Shown here piece by piece: positions 9,891 to 18,716 of a DNA stretch of 64,000 nucleotides. The notes beneath the pieces are model-generated. The model saw only the letters and a list, made by a program, of their open reading frames with translations, did no database searches and had not been told where the DNA came from. The translations under genes and the position numbers were made by a program. Each line of letters opens with the position of its first letter. Position 1 is the stretch's first letter. The stretch is from Elephas maximus indicus (lineage: Eukaryota; Chordata; Mammalia; Proboscidea; Elephantidae), in assembly GCF_024166365.1 (NCBI RefSeq), contig NC_064826.1, forward strand, positions 21,476,001 through 21,540,000, read 5' to 3'.

Positions 9891-12800
9891 GTGAGTACCG
9901 TCCGCTTCCAAGGGGAGCTCCTGCTGGACGGCCCTGGCAGCAGGTGGCAGCTTCAGCCGGGCTCCTTTTACAGGGTTCTTTGGCACTACTCAATCCCCAC
10001 TCCGGAACTTCTCAGGCCCAAGCCCCCAGAACGCAGCTACACCCCTAAGCTTTGCCTCCGGAGTTTCAGAATCTCCAGGTGAGTGTTCATTTCAACAGAC
10101 ATTTATAGAGCACCTCTGCATGCCAGGGGGCAGTGATGGTTTAGTGGTAGAATCCTCACCTTCCATGTGGGAGCCCTGGACACCTGGCCAGTGCATCTCA
10201 TGCGCCGCCACCATCCAGCTGTCAGTGGAGGCTTGTCTGTTGCTATGATGCTGAACAGGTTTCACTGGAGCTTCTAGATTAAGATAGACTAGGAAGAAAG
10301 GCCTGGTGATCTATTTCTGAAGATCAGTCAACGAAAACCCCATGGATCATGATGGTTCGATCCTGTTGTACATGGGGTCCTGAAACTTGACAGCAGCCAA
10401 AAACAACAGCAGCCAACAACTTGACAGCAGCCAACAACTGCATGCCAGTTCCTGTGCTAGGGGCCTAACCAGTACGTTCTTTCTTCCCTGACTCAGTGGA
10501 GGCCTGCATTGCTCTCCCAGGTTCTGGCACACTGGCCACTGCTCCGGTGGGAAGCCAGTCCTGTTTTCCATGCTCGGTCTGGTTTAGTTCTTGCTGATTT
10601 AGCTCATGGTGTGCATGCGGCTACTATTCCTGGGACAGTGACTTCCTTAGGTCCAGCTCTGGCAAAGGACTGGATGTTCTCTAAGGCCCCAGAGGCCCAG
10701 CCCAGCTGGAAGGATGGTATTCGAACCCCATGTGCTCCCTTTGTAGGGTCCTTTGGCACCTCTCTGTCCCCGTCCCTACACCCCCTGGAGAGGAAGCTCT
10801 CAAGCCCAAGCCTGCTAGACCCAGCTGCTTCCCTGAGCTCTGCTGCAATTGCAACAGAGTCCCTGGGTAAGTTTATTGCATTTGAACTCAACAATCATTT
10901 ATTGAGCACCACGTACTACATGCTAGTCCATGATCGGCGTTCTGGGACCCTTTTATTTCACTGCCATCGTAATCCTAATCCCTGTTATCTTCCTCCTCAC
11001 CATGGAAATGTATCTTCATGGTCTGAGAACAAGCGTGGCCAGGGGAGGTAGCCCGCAGAGTTAAGTCATGGTCCTCTGGGAGTTTTGCAGTCACAGGCAG
11101 AGCAGAGTGTAGAACATGGATCAGGGACACACAGCCACAGTGCTAACCCCACCCTCCCTCCAATCGGCCTGCCCTGCCTCTCCACTCCCATCCCAACCTG
11201 AGCGCTCTGTCCTTTGCTTCTGATCTGACATGACGTGCTATCAGCTAGAGGCAGAGCTGAGCCCCTCACTGGGAAGACATTGAAGAGGAGGCCGTGAGCA
11301 GACAGGTGCCACCCTCGTTCAAGGAAGGTGTCCAGAACATGCACGTAGACAGGCAGTGGTGCAGAGGATGCCATGGGCTTTGGAATCTTGCAGGCCTGGC
11401 TTTGAATCTTACTTACTAGCTGCCTGGCCCTGGGTAGGTTATTTAACCTTTCTGAGCCCAAGTCTTCTCATCTATGCAGTAACCCAATGGCTGTCAAGTT
11501 TACACCAACTCGCGGCACCCCGTGTGTGCCAGAGTAGAACTGTGCTCCACAGGGTTTTCAATGGCTGGTTTTTTAGAAGTAGATCACCAGGCCTTTCTTC
11601 TGAGGTGCCTCTGGGTGGACTTGAACTTCCAACCTGTCTGCTAGCAGCCAAGCTGTCTGCACCACACAGGGACCCCTTCTACACAATAGGGTTTAATAAC
11701 AGCAGCAATTTTGCAGTTATGATAAAGCTTTCAGATCATGTAAGCAAACTCCTGGCATGATGCTGGACACAAATTAGAAGTTCACTAAATGGAGGCTGTT
11801 AACCTTGCTTTTTCTCCTACTAGTTCCAAGTACACTTCCGGACCCCACCTTTCAGACACCCCAACCCTGGGCCCCAGGATGCAGGGGAACATCTTGTCCC
11901 CACCAGAATACAACCCAAGGGGGAGAGGGCACAGCTGCTGTGGGAGAGCTTCTGACACGTGAGGCTGAGGGAGCCAGGCCGAGGGACTCCAGGCCCTGCT
12001 TTGCTTCTGCAAAAGGTGGCTGACTGTGGCTAGGAAACCTCTCAGGCACCCCACACTGGGAGCCAGCTCAGCAGAGGAAACCACTGGCACCCCAGCTCCA
12101 GATTTAACACAGCAATCCCACTGGCTCCAGCGTGGTCCTTGCAGCCCCTCTGCATGTGGCCAAGGAGCCTGCTGTCCCTGTGTTCCCCCAGTGAGCGGCA
12201 GTGGCAGGTTCTGCTGTTGGGGGGTGGGGGAGGCTCTATGCCTCAGGGGAAGGATGCCGGGGGCAGTCTGTCAGCCTGGGTGATAGCGCTGGCCAGGCAG
12301 GTTTAATGAGTCTGGACAGTGTCAGAGGCAGCCCAGTTCCACAGGCTGGCAGCCCCGCTCTCCCTCCCCTCCTCACTGGCAGCTGCAGGAACCCAGCCTC
12401 TTTCTGGCTGCTCCTCTTGGATCAACCCAGGAGAGCCTTGCTCAGTCAGCAGTGTGCATGTGGGGAGACGGAGGTATGCCACACAGTTAGGGGACAAAGG
12501 AAATCTCTCGGTGTCTCCTCCAGAATCTTTCCATAGTAGGTGAGGTTAACCTTTTGCCCCTGGGGCTTCGCTTGCTTTAGGGCCCCTTCTCCAGGTGCCT
12601 GTGAACAGAACTTGGATTCAGCCAGGACAGTTGTTAACGTATTGAGAGACTCCTAGACCAGTTGATGAGTACCCGCTGCCCTTGGCACTCTGATGCTCCC
12701 CTCCACTCCCCAACAACCACTGAGGCTGGCATGTGTTCTCATTGGCTGATGCTATGCCATTCCTGCTGTTAAATATTTCTCATTGGCTGATGCTATGCCA

Positions 12801-15080
12801 TTCCTGCTGTTAAATATTTTACCCATCCTTTGATCTGGGTAGCTGGCGGATCTTCAGGCCTGGCTTTTTCACAGAGCGAGCCATCCCAGGCCCCGCCCCT
12901 CCCCAGTCAGCTCCTGCCTCACCAATTAGATTACTCACATTGACATCCCATCTCCGCCCTCGCCAGAGATCCTGGGGAAGGGGAACCAGAGATCACTATC
13001 TTCCAGGGGAAACTGAAGGCTCCTTCTAGCAATGTCTCAGATGGGGAGATGGGAAACAGATCAAGTGGACCCATCAAAGACAGAAACTGGAGTTTTTTTT
13101 CTCCCTGTCCCCACCCACACCTGGCCCAGACCTGGGCACTTGGGCCCATGCGCTGAGCCTTGGAAGCGGTGTTCCTCATCCAGAATGCTCTTCTCTGAGG
13201 CCTAGGCCCTGCCTGTGTTTTGTCTGGAGTCCCTGGGTGGTGCACATTGTTAAGCACTTGACTACTAACTGAAAGGCTGGTGGTTTGAATCCACCCAGAG
13301 GTGCACTGGGAGAAAGGCCCGGTGATCTGCTTCCAAAAGGTCACAGCATTGAAAACCCATGGATTGCAATTCTACTCTGCAACATGTTTTGTCTACTTTC
13401 GAGTTTTGATTCATTTCCTGGCTTCTTATGAATGTTGAAATTTGCTCTAGTTGCCAGAGTGCTTTGGGACAGAGATGAGAAATGGGGTTCCCTGTGGCCC
13501 GCTGGTGCAAAGTGGAGTTGGAAGAGGGCGAGTTGGGGCAGACCTCTGAGAACTACACTTGTCTGCAACCCATCATGGGGATGGTGCAGAACCTGGCAGG
13601 GCTTTGTTCCGTTGAGCATGAGTTTGCCATGAGTCAGGGGCCAACTTGACTGCAGCTAACAACAATAAAGAGGTCTTATCACAGACAGCAGTTTTTAGTT
13701 AGTTAAATCAAGAACAAGTTTGAGGCCAGACGTGGTCACACTCACACAAACACAAACTGATGATTGATCAGTGATGAACATTAGCCAATAGTAAGACTGT
13801 ACCAAACCCATTGTTGTTGAGTTGATTCCAACTCATAGTGACCCTATAGGACAGAGCAGAACTGCCCCATAGAGTTTCCAAGGAACAGATGGTAGATTTA
13901 GACTGCAGACTTTTTGGTTAGCAGCTGAGCTCTGAACCACCACAGGGCTCCTGGCCAATGATAACGATGCCAGTAACAGTCATATATTGAACACTTATCA
14001 TGCACCAGGCACTCCAAAAAGCTTTGTACAAGTTGTTTCATTTATCCTCCTAACAGCCCTATGCAGTAGGTCTCCTACCCATGTCAGATTTGAAGAATGT
14101 GATGGAGCTGGGACCATGGCACACACTGCCATTTTTGTGCAACTGGCAGTAAGCTGGCTGTATTTTAAATTTTTTGGCCCCACCTCCTCTGCCCTCCCCA
14201 CGTGTCCAATTACATCCTCCCCTCCCCTCACTCCAGAGCTGCTTTCTGGTCCCTCATTCCTATTCCTTGTTCTCAGGACTGCTCTGTTAGGCATGACCCC
14301 AGCATGAGCTGACACTGCCTGGGGTGGGGGTGCTCCTGGAGTCTTCTTGTGTCCCGCTGAGGCATGCTGGGACATGGCCAACAGAGCAGGAGTCTAGTTG
14401 TCAGGAGACCCTCCCTCCCTCGGCCTGCATCTGCCTCTAATCCACCTTCCCATCCTTCCCAGGCTGTCCCCATCCCTCAGCTCTCTTTCTCCCTCCTTTC
14501 TTGCCTGCAGCTGCAGGTCTGCTGAGCCTGCAGGTAGGGTAGGTAGAGGTTCAGCTTCCAGCATCTTCCCTGGCTGCCTGGCTATGGGGAGAACTAACTC
14601 TTGGGTCTAACTCTCTCTCACTCCCCTCTTGCTCCAAGAGAGTAAAATCAGGGATCTTACTCCTCACCCTGTCTTAGTTGACTCTCATTTCCCCAAGGGA
14701 AAACATTAGAGCACAGAGTTGGGCTTGAGGCCTGAGTTAGCAAACCCCAGGGTATCTGAGGGGCTCACTTGGATGGCATTTTATCCCACTGTGATCTCCC
14801 CAGTTGCCCCTTCCTGGAATTCAAGGGGAGCCTCTTGGGAGGTTGTATTCAGTCCAGGGGAGTCTATCTCAACGTCGCCATCTGTAAAATGGGCTAAGGA
14901 ACAAAGGGGTATCTATATAAACAGCCTTTGACCAATGGGTTTGTGGTTGAATCAGGATGGAGTCCACAGCCATGGGGAGGCCAAGGGGTTGAGAGTGTAG
15001 CAGTCAGGAAAGCCAGTGAATAAGGAGAAGTTGTACTCTCCTCTGAGTGCTGTGGACAGGAGTGGCTTACCTCTCCCCTG

Positions 15081-15120
<40 letters not shown>

Positions 15121-17643
15121 GGCCCATTCCTGGAAGAGACAGGGAGAAGGGGGAGCAGATGAAAAGGGCAAAGGAAGCTTCTCCTGTCAGTATGGTTGGA
15201 ATTTAGGGGTACAGAACAAAAGGTAAGGAAACTAGAATGAAGAGGTTTTGGAATTGTGGAAAGGGGTTCAAACTGGTGCTCAGATCTAGTTGTGGCTCTG
15301 CCAATCTGTGACCCTGGACAAGCCACTTGGCCTCTTGAAACCTCAGTGCCTTCATCTGACAAATAAGAGGATTCATTTATTCAACTAATATCTGCTGAAG
15401 GTGCCGTTTTAGTCACAGAGGTTCAGAAGTGAACAAAACAAACACAAATCCTGGTTTTCATGAAGCTTCCCTTCTGGTGGGTGGATGGTAGAAGAGGGGG
15501 CTTCTACAGTTCCTTCCAGTTCTAGAACTCTTTGCCTTTTTCGGAAAAACTCTTCTCAGCAGAATCACAGAGTGATGCAGGGTAATGAACAATATATAGG
15601 GAGCTGAAGGGGGGTGGAGTGGGAGATAAAACTACAGCGTGAGTGGTCTGGACCAGGGAAGGAAAGGTGAGAAGTGGAGGGGTCAGGTGCATCATATTTA
15701 ACAAATGGCTCCAGGATGCTGAGGGCTCCCTCTGATTGGCATACAGGCTACCTGATGAGGGCGGGCAGGGGGAGGGCTGCACAACTGCCTCAGCCGGTTC
15801 TTTGTCCACAGTCCCCACCATCCCCACCTCTGCCACCTCGGGCCCAGATGACTCCTCTCCCGCCAGCCTCGGGAACCCGTCGGTGCAGCCAGAGTGTGGG
15901 CCGGAGTCTTGCGGCATCAGAGGATCGCCTGGTCCGGAGGCGCAGCCCCCTGCAGCGCCGCTGCGGCTCTTCTTGCTGACTCTGGAGGCCGACTGGGCGG
16001 AAGCCAGGGCTCGTTGGGGGCTGGCCTGGGAGGCCCACGTGTACGGGGTGGGTGCGCTCTTCGGCCTGGTGGCTCTGCTGGCGCTGCTGGCTCTGGCCCT
16101 CTTGCCCTGGCGCTGCCCGCCCGGCGCGCCCTGCCTGGCGCTGCTCGACCTGCTCCTGCTCTCGGCTGGGACCACACGGGCCTTCCCGCTCTTCTACGAC
16201 GCTTACGGGCACCGCGCCCGACTGCCTGCGCTCGCCTGGCTGCTGCTGCAGGACCTCCCGCTACCCTGCCTGGCCGCGGGCCTGGGGCTGGCCTGCCTGC
16301 TGCTGGCCCGGCCGCGTTCGCCCCGGTGCCCGGGCGGCTTAGCCGCGCTGCTGCTCCTGGGGCTAGGGCTGGCGGCCGCTGCCGCCCTGGGGAGCGCAGT
16401 GCACCGCCCACTGCGGCCCCTGAGGCTAGCTGCCCGCGGCTTGCACGCCCTCATGGCCGTCCTGCTCTCGGGGCTCCTGCTGGCGCTTTCCTGCTGGCGG
16501 GGCCGGCGGCGGCGGGCCGGGGCGCCCCTGGGGGGATCCGGCTTCAAGGGCGCCACCCCTCTGCGGCAGGCGCGTAGTCCTTTCGCCCCGCGGGAGTCCT
16601 GGCGGCGTGCGGCGCGCACCGCGCCGGTGGCGGGCACCTTCGGGCTGCTGAGCGGAGCCCTGCAGGGCTATGAGGTGCTGCACGCTCTGGGCTATGGCGG
16701 CCAGCCAGGCCTGGAGGGGCCCTGGCCCTGGTGGGCCTTCCAGCTGGGCTTGCGCCTGGGCGAGGTGGGCGTCGCGCTGCCCTTGGCTTTACTGGGCCTC
16801 TACCCCGCGCTCTGCAGCCCTCGCGTGCCCCCTCCCTGCTGGGCCAAGCTCTTCCGCCTGTCCCCGGGTCACGCGGCTCCGCTGCTGCCGCGTGGCTGGG
16901 GCACTGGGCTCCCGGACAAGGAGCTCCCGGGTAGCGGTATCGCGCGCGGCGAGGCGGAGCTGCTGCAGCTCTGCGCTCTGGCTGGCCCGGGCCCAGACCT
17001 CCTCCTCCAGGGAGGCGGCTGCCGGGGGTTCGAAGGCTCGGCCGCCCACCCGGCCCCTTCGCCCGCCTCTTCGCCCTGCAGCGACTGCACCGTGGACCTC
17101 CAGCCGCCCTCCCCGATCAACCTGCGGCGCAGCATCGAGGAGGCCCTCTGCAGCGAGGCCCTGCTGGCACCAGGCCTCTTCCAGGGCCCTGCCTTAGGGG
17201 AAGCTCTGCCTGGCCTCGACCTCTACCGCACGGTCTCGCTCGGTGCCAAGGCCGGAACCGCGCCCAGCGGAAGGCAGGAGGCTCCTGGATGCCCCGCATC
17301 CCCAGAGCCGCCCTCCCCCGGGGCCTGGCCTGCTGGTAGCAGTGTCTCCTCAGGCTCCCCGTACGGACTCTCACGGGACAGCTCGTCCATGCTGCTCTGC
17401 TCCAGCCCGGACAGGCCCCCTCGCTGTCCTCTCGTCTGCATCCTCGGCCCCCCGCGACCCTCAGCAAGCAGCCCCAGCCTCCCGGCCTCAGGGTCCTATC
17501 AGGCCCTGACTCCCCCCTCCCGCGACTCCCCAGAGCCTGTCCCTGAGCTGCAGGCTGAGGAAGCCTTGCTGCAGGAGCAATTCCTGGACGCCTGTCGACA
17601 GATCGACGAGCTTAGCGTCGGCAGCGACACCATAGACCTGTGA
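9239..17643 (+). CDS. PRRT4: PRRT4, proline-rich transmembrane protein 4 (whole coding span)
   Basis: Coding exons 9239-9890, 9974-10078, 10747-10866 and 15812-17643 join in phase 1 at every junction into 902 codons; I remember the human protein as about 899 residues. The start at 9239 has a strong Kozak context (GGGGCCATGG) and opens a signal-peptide-like stretch, MAGRGCLGLGIFCWALLAV. Residues about 25-360 are a Pro/Ser/Thr/Gly-rich, presumably extracytoplasmic region. Residues about 367-625 contain five to seven hydrophobic segments (roughly 367-391, 397-414, 430-458, 465-485, 501-520, 563-585, 600-625). A long Ser/Pro-rich tail ends with an acidic helix-like stretch (LQEQFLDACRQIDELSVGSD). 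It resembles PRRT3/PRRT4-family membrane proteins, whose molecular function is not established. I see no frameshift or premature stop, so the gene looks intact. Upstream is the CpG island; RBM28 follows about 5 kb downstream on the same strand. Confidence 0.92.
9974..10078 (+). CDS. PRRT4: PRRT4 exon 3
   Basis: 105 bp between TTTTACAG and CCAG|GTGAGTG, symmetric phase 1-1. Encodes about residues 218-252, beginning (G)FFGTTQSPLRNFSGPSPQ. It starts very much like exon 4, suggesting an exon duplication. Confidence 0.88.
10079..10746 (+). other. PRRT4: PRRT4 intron 3
   Basis: Contains a MIR/L2-like fragment (TTATAGAGCACC...) that was split by a tRNA-Gly-derived SINE at 10127-10437, then unassigned sequence up to the acceptor TTTGTAG at 10740-10746. 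Confidence 0.75.
10127..10437 (+). mobile_element. tRNA-Gly-derived SINE with RTE-like tail
   Basis: The head GATGGTTTAGTGGTAGAATC closely follows a glycine tRNA with its A box. The 3' part (CTGTTGTACATGGGG, then CAGCAGCCAAAAACAACAG) resembles the RTE LINE tail at 62869-62938. A perfect 11-bp target-site duplication, CTGCATGCCAG, flanks it at 10116-10126 and 10438-10448, so both ends are exact. It is not a functional tRNA gene: the B-box region is degraded and the body is about 310 bp. Confidence 0.85.
10747..10866 (+). CDS. PRRT4: PRRT4 exon 4
   Basis: 120 bp between TTTGTAG and CTGG|GTAAGT, symmetric phase 1-1. Encodes about residues 253-292, beginning (G)SFGTSLSPSLHPLERK. The Ser/Leu/Pro-rich sequence shares its opening with exon 3. 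Confidence 0.88.
11353..11479 (+). repeat. MIR element
   Basis: Typical MIR order: GGCTTTGGAATCTTGCAGG, then CTAGCTGCCTGGCCCTGGG, then TTATTTAACCTTTCTGAGCC. An AfroSINE follows at its 3' end. Confidence 0.7.
11480..11675 (-). repeat. AfroSINE-type SINE, antisense
   Basis: Runs from CAATGGCTGTCAAGTT to a CTGTCTGCACCACACAGGG head, with the internal phrase GAGGTGCCTCTGGGTGGACTT. Confidence 0.8.
11824..11958 (+). other. PRRT4: Exon-like cassette in PRRT4 intron 4
   Basis: 135 bp with a strong acceptor (CTTTTTCTCCTACTAG at 11808-11823) and a plausible donor (ACAC|GTGAGG). It is open in exactly the phase (1-1) that would fit between exons 4 and 5. The reading would start (G)VPSTLPDPTFQTPQPWAP, Pro/Thr-rich like its neighbours. 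The human-length protein is already reached without it, so it may be an alternative or relic exon, or chance. Confidence 0.3.
12737..12818. repeat. Perfect 41-bp tandem duplication
   Basis: Two identical 41-bp units (12737-12777 and 12778-12818). Each contains ATTGGCTGATG, a CCAAT-box-like motif in inverse orientation. It is a recent local duplication in PRRT4 intron 4. Confidence 0.95.
13226..13384 (+). repeat. AfroSINE-type SINE
   Basis: Starts AGTCCCTGGGTGGTGCACA with the tRNA-like head, B box GGTTTGAATCCACC, and ends TCTACTCTGCAACA. It is flanked by a perfect 10-bp target duplication, TGTTTTGTCT, at 13216-13225 and 13385-13394. Confidence 0.9.
13600..13670 (+). repeat. RTE/AfroSINE 3' tail fragment
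   Basis: CCATGAGTCAGGGGCCAACTT followed by GCAGCTAACAACAATAA matches the shared 3' tail of the RTE-related repeats in this window. Confidence 0.6.
13798..13951 (-). repeat. AfroSINE-type SINE, antisense
   Basis: Full-length-like copy from ACCAAACCCATTGTTGTTG to ACCACAGGGCTCCTGG. The inverted head contains a degraded B box. Confidence 0.88.
13973..14120 (-). repeat. MIR element, antisense
   Basis: Pattern TATTGAACACTTATCATGC, then CCAGGCACTCC, then TCATTTATCCTCCTAACAGC is the reverse complement of a MIR 3' half. Confidence 0.7.
15082..15118 (+). repeat. (TG)n microsatellite
   Basis: About 18 consecutive TG units in PRRT4 intron 4. The histidine/threonine-rich frames on the other strand are artefacts of it. 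Confidence 0.95.
15240..15365 (+). repeat. MIR element
   Basis: The MIR core is visible: GTTGTGGCTCTGCCAATCTG, then CTGGACAAGCCACTTGGCC, then CTTCATCTGACAAATAAG. Confidence 0.65.
15812..17643 (+). CDS. PRRT4: PRRT4 exon 5 (membrane domain and C-terminus)
   Basis: 1832 coding bases after the acceptor TTTGTCCACAG; stop TGA at 17641-17643. It supplies residues 293-902, more than two thirds of the protein and the whole hydrophobic block. The sequence is markedly GC- and CpG-rich with strong G/C third positions, unlike the surrounding introns. The frame upstream of the acceptor stays open to 15736, but the phase join with exon 4 (G+TC, Val) favours splicing at 15812. Confidence 0.93.
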
Positions 17644-17914
17644 AGGGGCGGCCCCTCGCTGCCCCGCCGTGCGCCCCCTTCTGGCGCCGCCCCGCCCGAG
17701 ACCTGCACACTGTAACCCTCTCCAGTCCCGCCTGGCTCGCTCTCCCCGCCTCCTTCCTCATCCAGGGGCCCTGGGTGGGCGATAGACGGGGCGGTCAGCA
17801 GCCAGGCTCTAGTGACTGGGGTTTAGTGCCACCTTCTCTGGAGCCCTGGGCGCGGATGCCCGAAGCTGCAATTCTGGGCTGGCAGGGGTCCCACTGTCCT
17901 TGGCATTCACCAGC

Positions 17915-17920
17915 AATAAA
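17915..17920 (+). promoter_or_regulatory. PRRT4: PRRT4 proximal poly(A) signal
   Basis: Canonical AATAAA about 270 bp after the stop codon. It may be used for a shorter 3' end. Confidence 0.55.
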
Positions 17921-18146
17921 TCTCCAAGGTGCTCCACTCCTGACCACCCCTCCCCACTCTGGTGCTGAGAGAGAGGGGCTGTCTTCAGAAGACCTCCTAC
18001 CTGCCTCAGTTCCCACGCCCAACTCCACCTGTGTGAACGCAACTCCCTGTCCTCCAAGTGACCCCTCCCCACAGAGGGGCTTGTGGCCCACCTAGGAGAC
18101 ATTACAGCAGTTGGTGGGAGGGGAGTGCTTTCAGAGTTAATTTATC

Positions 18147-18152
18147 AATAAA
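18147..18152 (+). promoter_or_regulatory. PRRT4: PRRT4 distal poly(A) signal
   Basis: Canonical AATAAA (in ATCAATAAAATAT) about 500 bp after the stop. It is the last such signal before repeat DNA begins. Confidence 0.65.
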
Positions 18153-18485
18153 ATATTTTCAGAGGAGAAAGCTCTGACCTTCTTGGAAAGGCTTAGATGA
18201 GGTGACAGTGCCAAAGGTGGAAGAGAAGCTGCTTTTGGGTGGGTGGGTCCACCTCAGACCCTAGCAACCTGGACTCCTGACAGGACAAAGGACTCTTGTC
18301 CTGTGGCTGTGATTAGTGAGGGTCCTGGGAGAAGCCCTTGAAACACCCTTCTGACTCCCTGGAAAGTGGCTTTTTGTGGCAATGGAACACAGCCGCTGAG
18401 AGACAAGGCAGAAGCTCCAGCCCACAGTGGAAATGCCTGAGTTCATGGGAGCCTGGCTTCAGTTCCTGGTGGACAGCTGGTGAGG

Positions 18486-18716
18486 CACTAACCAGTTGCC
18501 ATGGAGTTGACTCTGACTCGTGATGACCCCATGCGTGTCAAAGTAGAACTCTGCTCCACAGGGTTTTCAATGGCTGGTTTTTGGGAAGTAGATCTCCAGG
18601 CCTTTCTTCCGAGGTGCCTCTGGGTGGACTCAAAACTCCAAACTTTCAAACTTCAAAGCTTTGATTAGCAGCCAAGTGCTTTAACTGTTTGCGCTACCCC
18701 TCCCTGACTAGGGACT
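18486..18716 (-). repeat. AfroSINE-type SINE, antisense
   Basis: Long copy from CAGTTGCCATGGAGTTGAC to TTTGCGCTACCCC, including GAGGTGCCTCTGGGTGGACTC. The head has a small AACTTTCAAACTTC expansion. Confidence 0.82.

Larger units (their letters stand above)
10867..15811 (+). other. PRRT4: PRRT4 intron 4 (4.9 kb)
   Basis: The largest PRRT4 intron. It holds MIR and AfroSINE copies, an exon-like segment at 11824-11958, a 41-bp tandem duplication at 12737-12818 and a (TG)n run at 15082-15118. The remaining stretches (10867-11350, 11960-13215, 14125-15080, 15366-15811) show nothing I can assign. It ends with a clear acceptor, TTTGTCCACAG. Confidence 0.75.
17644..18172 (+). other. PRRT4: PRRT4 3' UTR
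   Basis: GC-rich untranslated sequence after the stop. It contains two AATAAA signals, at 17915-17920 and 18147-18152. The second is followed by a GT-poor stretch and fits an end near 18170. Confidence 0.7.

Noticed and set aside
10509-11051. 180-codon open frame as a separate gene
   Set aside because: Its only coding-like part is PRRT4 exon 4 read in frame; the rest is flanking intron.
15790-17135. Several minus-strand open frames opposite PRRT4 exon 5
   Set aside because: They are shadows of a GC-rich coding exon; no splice or domain support.
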